A program made the position numbers and the translations under genes. Positions 40,001-47,795 of a stretch of DNA of 64,000 bases are shown piece by piece. The notes beneath the pieces were generated by a model that was not told the DNA's origin, did not search any database, and saw nothing but the letters and a program-made list of their open reading frames with translations. Position 1 is the first letter of the stretch; every line of letters starts with the position of its first letter. The stretch covers positions 1-64,000 of the forward strand of contig CAYTLW010000020.1 of NCBI GenBank assembly GCA_964438735.1, given 5' to 3'. The stretch comes from CAYTLW01 sp964438735 (GTDB lineage Bacteria > Myxococcota_A > UBA9042).

Positions 40001-41521
40001 ATGGCACACTGCAATCCATCGATCGGTCCAGCATCGCCGACTGGTCGCGCAACCGTCGCGGCCCTGATCGCGCTGCTGCTGTCCGCCTGCTCCCTGGACG
40101 GGCTGCTGCTGACCGAGTTCGACCGCAAAGGTCACCAGGCCATGCCCGATCCGGCGCCGACGCTGATCACCGGTCATGTGCCCGCGCTGCCCGGCGCCCA
40201 GGTTCAGTTGCTCAGCGGTGATGGCCTGACCGTCGGCCAGACGAATACCACCGCCGCGGCCAACGGCGACTTCGTGATCGAACTCGAGGGCAGCTCCGAG
40301 CTGGTCGGCACGGTGTTGGAGGCGGCCCACAACGGACGCCAGCTGCTGGGCATCCTGCCGCACGTACCGGCGCAGAAGTCGGTACTGGCGCCAGCCCAGA
40401 CCTTCGACACAGTGCAGTTGAGCCCGGGCATGGCGAAACTGGATCCCCGCACGACGACCCTGGCGCTGCTGTCGGTGGCGCGAGCGCGGGCCAAGGGCAG
40501 CGCCCTGTCCGCCATCCCGCACGGCTCCATGACCGACACCTTGATCGACCTGCACAGCCGCCTGTCTTACGACGAGCCCAAGCTGATCGTGGTCGAGAAG
40601 ATGATCCAGCGTCTGCTGGGCGGCGCGCCCGCGGGCGGTTCCGAAGTCCCGTTCACGCTGGATCCTGCGAGCGCATCGCTGCTCCGTGTGGCGTTCCTGG
40701 CCGGCGCGGGGCTGGACTACGATGGCGACGATCAGCCGGACGCCACCACGGCTGCGTTCGACGCGGCTATCGCGGCGGCGATCACGACCTTCGACTTCAA
40801 GGCCTGTTACCGCACCGACCGAATCAAGGTGGTGCTCCTGGTGCGCATGTCCGACAACGCCAAGGACACCGCCTGCGAGTCCATCAACCCCTTCCTGTGG
40901 GCCGATGACAAGCCGGCGAGCCGCATGTTCATCGCCGCTGGCGTGCACAAGGACAGCCCCGTGTGCAGCGCCACGCGCACCACCCATTGCCTGACCCAGG
41001 CCGATATCGACGCCCTCAACGCGACCCTGGGCAACTGGAAGCCCAACACCCAGGCCATGTACGACGACGGCACCCACGGCGACGGCAAGGCCAACGACAA
41101 CATCTGGACGCTGGCGTTCGAGGCGCCGTGGTGGTCCGCGACAACGGCTCCCGACGGCGCCGGGCCGCGCATCGCCTACAAGTTCACCTGGGGCAGCGAA
41201 GGCAAGGGCTGGAGCGGCACCGAGGAGTTCCCGGGCAACCAGCGCATCCTCGAGTTGAACGATATCAACGGCGATGGCCTGGTCGTGCGCTTCGACCACT
41301 TCGCCGACGAGGCCTCCAACAAGGACAAGGCCAACGGTCTACCGCCTTCCATGGGCGGCTGCGGCGAGCTGAAATGGCCGGGCCACGAGCGGGATGGCTG
41401 CATCACCGACGCCTTGGAACGCCAGGTGGACCTGGACGGCGACTGCAAGGTGGATGGCTGGCCGCCCTCGGGCACGACGGCACCGTTGTCCATCCCCTGC
41501 CCGGGCGAGAGCGGCTCGTAG
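40001..41521 (+). CDS. Lipoprotein with calcium-loop-like repeats, function unknown
   Basis: The 506-residue product has a textbook lipobox (ALIALLLSAC, Cys30) and a GGAG site. Residues ~50-110 resemble a carboxypeptidase-regulatory or transthyretin-like beta-sandwich (GAQVQLLSGDGLTVGQTNT, NGDFVIELEG). A helical middle follows. Several Asp-rich loops occur: DYDGDDQPDATTA, DDGTHGDGKANDNIWT, NDINGDGLVVRF and VDLDGDCKVDGW. The DDGTHGDGKANDNIWT segment is of the type seen in choice-of-anchor secreted domains. The C-terminal third has paired Cys. It is probably exported and calcium-stabilised. It is convergent with the acyl-CoA dehydrogenase, 36 bases apart. Confidence 0.7.
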   Translation: MAHCNPSIGPASPTGRATVAALIALLLSACSLDGLLLTEFDRKGHQAMPDPAPTLITGHVPALPGAQVQLLSGDGLTVGQTNTTAAANGDFVIELEGSSELVGTVLEAAHNGRQLLGILPHVPAQKSVLAPAQTFDTVQLSPGMAKLDPRTTTLALLSVARARAKGSALSAIPHGSMTDTLIDLHSRLSYDEPKLIVVEKMIQRLLGGAPAGGSEVPFTLDPASASLLRVAFLAGAGLDYDGDDQPDATTAAFDAAIAAAITTFDFKACYRTDRIKVVLLVRMSDNAKDTACESINPFLWADDKPASRMFIAAGVHKDSPVCSATRTTHCLTQADIDALNATLGNWKPNTQAMYDDGTHGDGKANDNIWTLAFEAPWWSATTAPDGAGPRIAYKFTWGSEGKGWSGTEEFPGNQRILELNDINGDGLVVRFDHFADEASNKDKANGLPPSMGGCGELKWPGHERDGCITDALERQVDLDGDCKVDGWPPSGTTAPLSIPCPGESGS

Positions 41522-41557
41522 TTCAACCGCTCCTCCGATTTCAAGTGCTCGCGACGA

Positions 41558-43462
41558 TCAGGCTGCTTCGGCTTCGGCCTTGCGCAGTTCATTCAGATCG
41601 GCCAGCAGCTCGGCGCCGTGGTCCTCGATCTCCTCGAGCACCGCGCGGCAACGGCGATCGGCGCGCGCGATGAAGCGCTCGGCCAGCTTGCGACGGTCGG
41701 GGTACTCCAGGCCCTGCTCGACCAGCACGCGCGAGATCTCCACATCGCAGAGGATTTTCGTCAGCCGTTCGGCGTGCAGCAGCCCGGGCGCGAAGTCCAG
41801 CTTCGCATCCCACTGCTTGAACAAGGCGTCGGTCCATTCGCCCACCGGCAACACGTAGGTCTTGCGCAGCTTGTTGCGCGCGATGCGCACCAGGATGGTC
41901 TGCAGGGCGCTGTACTTGTAGGTGTACAGCTTGCTCAGGGAGCGCTCCAGCGGGTCCTTGGCGGTCAGGCGGAAGAGATTCGCCCGGGCCACCTTGGTGA
42001 GGAACTTCTGCGGATTGCTCAGGCCGGCGGCGAGCTGATCTTTGAGCGCCATCAGGCTCTGGATCTGGCTCGTGCCCTCGTAGATGGGCAGCACCAGCGA
42101 GTCGCGCAGCAGCTTCTCGGCGGCGTACTCTTTGGTGTAGCCAGGGCCGCCCAGGATCTGCATGGACATGCGCGACAGGTCGACCGCCTTCTCGGCGCCG
42201 ATGTACTTGCATAGCGGCGTCATGTGGCGGGCTTTCTTTTTGAGCTTCTTGACCTTCTTCTCCAGCGCGGCGCGCTCATCCTCATCGGCCGGCGGATCGA
42301 ACTTCAACACCTGCTCCCAGCGCTGCGACAGCTCGGTGACCATGGCCGCATCGAAGAGCAGGGCGCGGATGCCGCGCGTCCACAGATCCATGTCCTCGAG
42401 GTAGTCGGCGATCATCTCGTGGCGATCGATGGTCTTGCCCATGGTCACGCGCTCGGCGGCGTATTCCTTGGACAGGCGGAGGGCGGCCTCCATCAGGCCC
42501 AGACCCTCGAATCCGACGGCCACGCGGGCGAAGTTCATCAACACGAGCATCAGCTCGAAGCCTTCGCCACGTCGCCCGATGAGCTTGCCGATTGAGTCCT
42601 CGTAGATCAGCGACGCGGTGGGCGAGCCGTTGTGGCCGATCTTGTGCTCCAGCTTGCCGATGCGCACGTTGTCGACCATCTCGCCGTCGACCTCGTGGCG
42701 CTGCTTGACCAGGAAGAGAGACAGCCCCTTGAGGCCGGACACCTCGTCGGGATCTTCGGTGCGGGCCAGGACCAGCTGATACTGCGCGTGGCCGCTGGTG
42801 ATGAAGATCTTCTCGCCATTGATGACGAACATGCCGTCATCGCGAGGCACCGCGGTCGCTCGGATCACGCCGAGATCGGAGCCGGCACCGGGCTCGGTCA
42901 GGACCATGCAGCCCCAGGCCTTGCCCTCGATCATCTCGGTGATCTCCTGGTCGTAAGGCGTGCCGACGAGCCTGCCCTCGACGATCTTCGCCGCCGGATC
43001 TCGCAGCGCATAGGTGACCAGGGACATGGCCAGGCCGGTGAAAAAGCCGAAGTGCGTCATGCAGGAGGTGTCGGCGCGCGCCATCAGCTCGGCGCAGCCC
43101 ATGTAGACCAGGGCCGGCGCGTTCAGGCCGCCGAGCTCGCGCGGCACCGGCAGACCGTAGACCTGCATCCGCTTGAGCGCCTTGAAGACCTTGATGAAGG
43201 CCTTGCCCTCGATGACCTTGCCGTCGACCAGTTGCGGCTTCTCGACGTCGATATCCTTGGCCACCGGGGCCACCTTCTTGGCGCAGAATTTGCCGAACTC
43301 CTTGAGGATGTCCTCGTACAACTCCTGCGCGTCGGCGGCCGTCTCCGGCGCCTCCTCCTTGTTGGCCTTGCGCTCGACCACCTCGTACAGGGCAGCCCAG
43401 TCGATGACCTTCTCGATGTGGAAGCGAAGGTCTGCATTGTCGGTGTAGAAGTTGTCGCTCAT
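41558..43462 (-). CDS. Acyl-CoA dehydrogenase, long type
   Basis: This FAD enzyme makes the first oxidation in fatty-acid beta-oxidation and passes electrons to Etf. The 634-residue length matches the long group with a C-terminal helical extension. The start is ATG 43462 (MSDNFYTDN) with GGAGAG upstream. Motifs: WGCMVLTEPGAGSDLGVIRA (FAD), KIFITSGHAQ, GGPGYTKEYAAEKLLRDS and LPIYEGTSQIQ, where the Glu is the catalytic base. A Lys-rich insertion (KKVKKLKKKARHMTP) lies in the middle of the C-domain. Expression is probably controlled through the palindrome at 43519-43536. Confidence 0.93.
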   Translation of the reverse strand: MSDNFYTDNADLRFHIEKVIDWAALYEVVERKANKEEAPETAADAQELYEDILKEFGKFCAKKVAPVAKDIDVEKPQLVDGKVIEGKAFIKVFKALKRMQVYGLPVPRELGGLNAPALVYMGCAELMARADTSCMTHFGFFTGLAMSLVTYALRDPAAKIVEGRLVGTPYDQEITEMIEGKAWGCMVLTEPGAGSDLGVIRATAVPRDDGMFVINGEKIFITSGHAQYQLVLARTEDPDEVSGLKGLSLFLVKQRHEVDGEMVDNVRIGKLEHKIGHNGSPTASLIYEDSIGKLIGRRGEGFELMLVLMNFARVAVGFEGLGLMEAALRLSKEYAAERVTMGKTIDRHEMIADYLEDMDLWTRGIRALLFDAAMVTELSQRWEQVLKFDPPADEDERAALEKKVKKLKKKARHMTPLCKYIGAEKAVDLSRMSMQILGGPGYTKEYAAEKLLRDSLVLPIYEGTSQIQSLMALKDQLAAGLSNPQKFLTKVARANLFRLTAKDPLERSLSKLYTYKYSALQTILVRIARNKLRKTYVLPVGEWTDALFKQWDAKLDFAPGLLHAERLTKILCDVEISRVLVEQGLEYPDRRKLAERFIARADRRCRAVLEEIEDHGAELLADLNELRKAEAEAA

Positions 43463-43518
43463 GGTGCTCTCCGTTCTGTAGCCGCCAGTTCGTGACGCAA
43501 AGATGGGCCTCATAACGC

Positions 43519-43536
43519 AGTGCGTCAAGACGCACT
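43519..43536. promoter_or_regulatory. Palindromic operator overlapping the -35 of the acyl-CoA dehydrogenase
   Basis: AGTGCGTC-AA-GACGCACT has perfect 8-bp arms and a 2-base centre. It contains a TTGACG on the minus strand that is 17 bases from CATCTT, i.e. a -35 box. A further TGACGCA half-like copy lies nearer the gene at about 43493-43499. The size and position are typical of a TetR-family repressor site, as known for fatty-acid degradation regulators. The repressor gene is not in this window. Confidence 0.5.
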
Positions 43537-43597
43537 TCACCGAAATGCGCAAACGTGTGCCTGCACCTGTTGACGCGGGCAGAATCCGGGCGTGGGT

Positions 43598-45151
43598 TCA
43601 GACCAGGAGGCCGGCCAGCGCGGCGGTCATGAATGCGCCGAGGGTGCCGCCGACCATGGCTCGCAGGCCGAGGATCGACAGCTCGCGACGTCGCTCTGGC
43701 GCGATGCCGCTGATGCCGCCGATCTGGATGCCGATGGACGAGAAGTTGGCGAAGCCGCAGAGCGCGTAGGTGGCGATGATCACCGAGCGCTCGCTCAACG
43801 GCTGGCCGCCGCTGAGGTTGTTGGCCAGATCCAGGTAGGCGACGAATTCGTTGATCACCGTCTTGACGCCCAGCAGCGTGCCCACCGAACGGACCTCGCC
43901 GCTCTCCACGCCGAGCAGCCAGGCGACCGGGGCCATGACGTAGCCGAAGAGCATCTGCAGGGTCACGTCAGGCCAGCCGACCAGTCCGCCAGCCCAGCCG
44001 AGTACGCCGTTGGCCACCGCGATCAGGGCGATGAAGGCCAACAACATGGCGCCCACATTGAAGGCCAGCTTGAGGCCATCGGCGGCGCCCGTCGCGGCGG
44101 CCTCGATGACGTTGGCGTAAGCCTTTTCGATCTTGATGACCGTGTCCGAGCCGGTCTTGGGCGTCTCGGTCTCGGGCACCAGCAGCTTGCCGATGAGCAG
44201 GGCGGCGGGGGCGCTCATGATCGACGCAGCCAGCAGGTGCCCGGCAATGTCTGGAAAGCGCGCGTGCAGCATACCCACGTAGGCCGCCATGACCCCGCCA
44301 GCGACGGTGGCAAAGCCGCCCACCATGACCGTATGCAGCTCGGAGCGGGTCATGTCCGACAGGAAGGGGCGAATCAGCAGCGGCGCTTCGGTCTGGCCGA
44401 CGAAGATGTTGCCGGTGGCAGACAGGGTCTCGGCGCCCGAGGTGCCCAGGAAGCGGGCGATCCAGCGGCTGAAGATGCGCACGATGCGGATCATCACGCC
44501 CAGGTGGTAGAGCACCGCCATCAACGAGGAGAAGAAGATGATGGTCGGCAGGACCGAAAAGGCGATGAAGGCGCCCTGACCGGTCCACCAGGTGCCGTCC
44601 TGGCCGGGCTTCATGACCAGGTCGCCGAAGAGGAAGCGCGAGCCTTCATCGGAGTAGTCCATCAGCTGCACGAAGAGATCGTTGACGGCGCTGAACACCG
44701 GCCGGCCGATATCGGTCTTCAAAATCAGCAATCCGAAGATGAACTGCAGCGACAGGCCCCCGATCACCACACGCCAGGGGAAGACCTGGTTCGGCCGCCG
44801 TTCGCGCGCCCACCAGGCGCAGCAGATCATCAGCAGGATGCCGAGCAGGGCTTGCAGGCGTGTTCCCAGCCCGGCGCCGCTGCCGCCATCGCCGCCCGCC
44901 ACGCCGAGCTTCCTGCCAACCGCCTCCACAGGCGGCGGATTCGTCGGACTCTCGGCGCTGGCACCCGGGTCTGTCGGGGTCGCCGCGGAGGCTTCGGCCG
45001 GGGCCGGGGCAGCCTTGGGGGCCGCGGGAACGCTGCCGGCGATCAACAACGTCGACAGCGCCGCGAGGACCGCGATCTGGGCTCCAAAATGGCGCCTGCG
45101 GGTGGACCGCAGAGGCCGGAGTCCGAACACGAAACCTGCGAACTGCTGCAT
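43598..45151 (-). CDS. Concentrative nucleoside transporter (NupC/CNT family)
   Basis: This sodium- or proton-coupled inner-membrane symporter takes up nucleosides. The 517-residue protein contains the CNT signature GNIFVGQTEAPLLIRPF (Gln-Thr-Glu nucleoside site), LLGVKTVINEFVAYLDL and YALCGFANFSSIGIQIGG (the second substrate loop). Unusually, about 90 residues precede the conserved core: a basic start, a hydrophobic segment (QIAVLAALSTLLIAGSVPAA) that looks like a signal peptide, and an Ala/Pro/Thr-rich linker. The start ATG 45151 has GAGG eight bases upstream. It is divergent from the kinase-queuosine salvage fusion across 195 bp; a nucleoside-uptake role beside a nucleoside-processing gene is suggestive. 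Confidence 0.92.
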   Translation of the reverse strand: MQQFAGFVFGLRPLRSTRRRHFGAQIAVLAALSTLLIAGSVPAAPKAAPAPAEASAATPTDPGASAESPTNPPPVEAVGRKLGVAGGDGGSGAGLGTRLQALLGILLMICCAWWARERRPNQVFPWRVVIGGLSLQFIFGLLILKTDIGRPVFSAVNDLFVQLMDYSDEGSRFLFGDLVMKPGQDGTWWTGQGAFIAFSVLPTIIFFSSLMAVLYHLGVMIRIVRIFSRWIARFLGTSGAETLSATGNIFVGQTEAPLLIRPFLSDMTRSELHTVMVGGFATVAGGVMAAYVGMLHARFPDIAGHLLAASIMSAPAALLIGKLLVPETETPKTGSDTVIKIEKAYANVIEAAATGAADGLKLAFNVGAMLLAFIALIAVANGVLGWAGGLVGWPDVTLQMLFGYVMAPVAWLLGVESGEVRSVGTLLGVKTVINEFVAYLDLANNLSGGQPLSERSVIIATYALCGFANFSSIGIQIGGISGIAPERRRELSILGLRAMVGGTLGAFMTAALAGLLV

Positions 45152-45346
45152 AAAATAGCCTCACGGCACACGATTCCCCCGCACTCTAAGGCGGCTGCGC
45201 GACACGGGCAACTTTCGGGGGAGGCTACGATCGACCGCCGATGGCCCTTTGACGCCGATCACTTCTGGCCGTGGATCCTGTTCGCACAATGATTTCCAGC
45301 GACCCCGCGGATCTGCGCCGATCCACCGCCGCCCAGAGGTGATCTG

Positions 45347-47209
45347 TTGTGCCACCAAGCCTTGATCGGCATGGGCAGTGGTGACACATTGCCCGCCATG
45401 ATTTCACCCGGGCATATCCTCGTGATCGGCGGCGCGTCTGTCGACCGGGTACGGGCTGGTGGCGAACCGCTGACCACGCCCGGTGGCGCGGCCCTGTTCA
45501 CCGCTCTGGCAGCCCGCCAGGCCGGCGCCGACGCACGTATGTTCGGCTACCGGCCAACGCCGCTCCCCGATCTCTTCGCCGAGTCGGCCTCGCTGGTGCC
45601 CTGGCATGGCCCCGCCTGCACCATGGAGGACCTGCCGCACTTCGAAATCGTCTACGAAGACGACGGCAACGCCCGCCTGGTGGCGGCCAATTGGGGCACC
45701 GAAGAGACCCTGGACCCGGCGATGATCGACGATCACCTGCTGGACGCCTCGGTGATCCACATCGCCGCGATTCACGCCCCTGAACTTCAGATCCGCTTCG
45801 TCAAAGCGCTCCGCCGGCGCTGCAAGGCGCGCCTGTCCGCCGGCACCTACGGCTACATGGCACGGCGGGCTCCGGATACGGTGCGCGCGCTGATGGAGTC
45901 GGTCGACCTGTTCTTCATGAACGAGTTCGAGGAGAAGCTGGTCTTCGGCGACGAGGGGCCCACGGTGCGGCCGGGGCAGATGCTGGTGGTCACCCGCGGC
46001 GCGCGCGGCTCGGACATCTGGCAGGGCGATCACTGCTCGCGGGTACCCATCTGTCCGTCGACACCGCTGGATCTCACAGGCGCCGGCGACTCGGTCTGCG
46101 GTGGCACGCTGGCCGGATTGATCCGCGGACTGCACCCCACGGACGCGGTCCTGCTGGGGTCGGCGGTGGCCTCCAAGACCATCGAAGCCACCGGCATGAA
46201 CGCCATGCTGCGCACGTCCACCGCAGCCATCGAAGAGCGACGCAAGGGCGCCCGCCGCGACAGCCGCGTGCAGGTCAACCGCGTGCAGGTCGAGCGTATT
46301 GGCCACTTCATCCGAGACAGCGCCGAGGTGCGCTCGTTTTCGTTCACCGGTCCGCTCTTCCCGGAGGTTGGCGATCCGCGCGCAGTGGACTTCCTGTTCG
46401 CGTCGATCCTGCACCAGTTCGGCTTCTGGAGCCCGGCCAATGGCGTCTACTCCCGGCCGACCTTCGCCACGGTCGGCGGCGAGCGGCTCAAGGGCTCGGA
46501 CTACTGCTTTGCGGCGTTCAAGCGTATCCTGGTGGAAGATCCCGACAAACTGACACCGCTGGGCATGTCGTCGCTGCGCTGGCAGGACACCGAAGCCATC
46601 TTCCGCGCCGACGACGGCCACATCCCGATTCCCGTGCTGGCGACCCATCACGCCCTGGCGCGCGGCTACGGCCGCGACATGTGGGAGCTGGGCCTGACGC
46701 CGCGCGCGCTCATCGACCAGGCGCGCCAGTCCTCCGATCCGGTGCGCCATCTGCTGAGTGTGCTCGATCACGTCACCGGCTACCGCGAGGATTCGCTGCG
46801 CAAGAAGGCCATGTTGCTGGCCATCGCCCTGGGTCAGCGGCCCGAGGGTTTCATCGATCTCAACGGCAGCACCTCGGTCACGCCGATCATCGACTACCAC
46901 CTGATGCGCTCCTGCCTGCGCACGGGCCTGGTGGAGGTGGGTGACGAGGCCCTGCGCGAGCAGCTGGTCGGCCGCCGCCTGCTCGCCCCTGGCGATGAGT
47001 TCGCCATCCGCATGGCCTGCTTCGAGGCCGTGGGCGACCTGATGCGCGTCAGCGAGCGCTCCATCGGGGCCATCGACTGGTTCTTCTTCGGCGCCCGCGA
47101 GCGCTGCCCCGAGATGGAAGAGCCCGACTGCTCGCGCTGCCCCATCGACCCGGTCTGCAAGCACGACAAGGCGATGTTCCAGCCGGTCTACCGAACCACC
47201 TTCTATTGA
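45347..47209 (+). CDS. PfkB-family kinase fused to a queuosine-salvage (DUF2419/Qng1-like) domain with a C-terminal Cys4 cluster
   Basis: The product has about 620 residues in two parts. Residues ~22-295 are a PfkB/ribokinase-type kinase: PGGAALFTALAARQAGAD, NEFEEKL and the second signature LTGAGDSVCGG with catalytic Asp248. Residues ~315-583 match the queuosine salvage family: DFLFASILHQFGFWSP, EAIFRADDGHIPIPVL, VTPIIDYHLM and RSIGAIDWFFFGARE align with conserved positions of DUF2419/Qng1, which hydrolyses queuosine 5'-phosphate to queuine. The end carries Cys587-X7-Cys595-X2-Cys598-X5-Cys604, nearly the [4Fe-4S] spacing of Nth/MutY glycosylases. The start is uncertain: TTG 45347 has a strong AGAGGTGAT site, while ATG 45398 fits the kinase N-terminus. 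One protein could phosphorylate a nucleoside and then release its base. Confidence 0.75.
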   Translation: MCHQALIGMGSGDTLPAMISPGHILVIGGASVDRVRAGGEPLTTPGGAALFTALAARQAGADARMFGYRPTPLPDLFAESASLVPWHGPACTMEDLPHFEIVYEDDGNARLVAANWGTEETLDPAMIDDHLLDASVIHIAAIHAPELQIRFVKALRRRCKARLSAGTYGYMARRAPDTVRALMESVDLFFMNEFEEKLVFGDEGPTVRPGQMLVVTRGARGSDIWQGDHCSRVPICPSTPLDLTGAGDSVCGGTLAGLIRGLHPTDAVLLGSAVASKTIEATGMNAMLRTSTAAIEERRKGARRDSRVQVNRVQVERIGHFIRDSAEVRSFSFTGPLFPEVGDPRAVDFLFASILHQFGFWSPANGVYSRPTFATVGGERLKGSDYCFAAFKRILVEDPDKLTPLGMSSLRWQDTEAIFRADDGHIPIPVLATHHALARGYGRDMWELGLTPRALIDQARQSSDPVRHLLSVLDHVTGYREDSLRKKAMLLAIALGQRPEGFIDLNGSTSVTPIIDYHLMRSCLRTGLVEVGDEALREQLVGRRLLAPGDEFAIRMACFEAVGDLMRVSERSIGAIDWFFFGARERCPEMEEPDCSRCPIDPVCKHDKAMFQPVYRTTFY

Positions 47210-47238
47210 GACGCCGGCCCGGCACGGGCGAGGACCCC

Positions 47239-47688
47239 ATGGCGGGCGCCAATGAATCCAGGCCGATCCGCAACGTGGCCCGCAACAAGCGGGCGCGCTA
47301 CGACTACCAACTGGGCGAGGAATTCGAGGCCGGCATCGCCCTGGTCGGCAGCGAGGTCAAGGTGCTGCGCCAGGGCAAACTGACCCTGACCGGGGCGCAC
47401 GTGCGCGTGGTCCGCGGCGAGGCGTTTGTCTTCGGCATGCAGATCCCCGAGTACGAGCAGGCCAATCGGCTCAACCACGAGGTGGATCGGCCGCGGAAGT
47501 TGCTCTTGAAGCGGCGCCAGATCGACCGACTGGACCGCGAGTTGAACGAGCGCGGAGCGACGTGCGTGGTGTTGTCGGTGTTCTTCAAGGGGGCGCTGGT
47601 CAAGGTGCAGATCGCGCTGGCCCGCGGCAAACGACGCCACGACAAGCGGCAGGCGCTGCGCAAGAGAGACGCCGAACGGGAAATGTAG
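47239..47688 (+). CDS. smpB: SsrA-binding protein SmpB
   Basis: SmpB delivers tmRNA to stalled ribosomes for trans-translation. The 149-residue product begins at ATG 47239 (MAGANES) after GAGGA. Family motifs are clear: NKRARYDYQLGEEFEAGIALVGSEVK, the N-Y/RKLLL-type HEVDRPRKLLLKRRQI and the basic C-terminal tail GKRRHDKRQALRKRDAEREM, which inserts in the decoding centre. The gene lies 29 bases after the fusion gene. No ssrA gene was seen in the window. Confidence 0.96.
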   Translation: MAGANESRPIRNVARNKRARYDYQLGEEFEAGIALVGSEVKVLRQGKLTLTGAHVRVVRGEAFVFGMQIPEYEQANRLNHEVDRPRKLLLKRRQIDRLDRELNERGATCVVLSVFFKGALVKVQIALARGKRRHDKRQALRKRDAEREM

Positions 47689-47738
47689 CGTGGCCCGGCA
47701 GGCCTCGGTTCAGAGACATCAGCGCGGATCGGCAGTGT

Positions 47739-47763
47739 GACCACGCTCATTGTTGTCGTGGTC
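47739..47763. terminator. Hairpin downstream of smpB
   Basis: GACCACG and CGTGGTC are perfect 7-bp arms around an 11-base loop in the 107-bp gap between smpB and the next lipoprotein. No T-tract follows. The right arm overlaps the -35-like box of the next promoter, so it may be regulatory instead of a terminator. Confidence 0.35.
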
Positions 47764-47787
47764 GGTTCCCGTTGATCCTGCTAGGGT
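47759..47787 (+). promoter_or_regulatory. Promoter-like sequence for the Cys-rich propeller lipoprotein
   Basis: TGGTCG (47759-47764), 17 bases, TAGGGT (47782-47787), ending eight bases before ATG 47796. No ribosome site is present, which again suggests leaderless initiation. Confidence 0.35.
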
Positions 47788-47795
47788 TGTGGGCC

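Noticed and set aside
45349..45384. An 11-codon open frame (GTG 45349) that could be a leader peptide
   Set aside because: It shares the ribosome site with the in-frame TTG 45347 of the fusion gene and shows no attenuator structure; too short to support.
47689..47795. A possible tmRNA (ssrA) next to smpB
   Set aside because: The gap is only 107 bp and has no tRNA-like GGTTCGA arm or CCA end; far too short for tmRNA.
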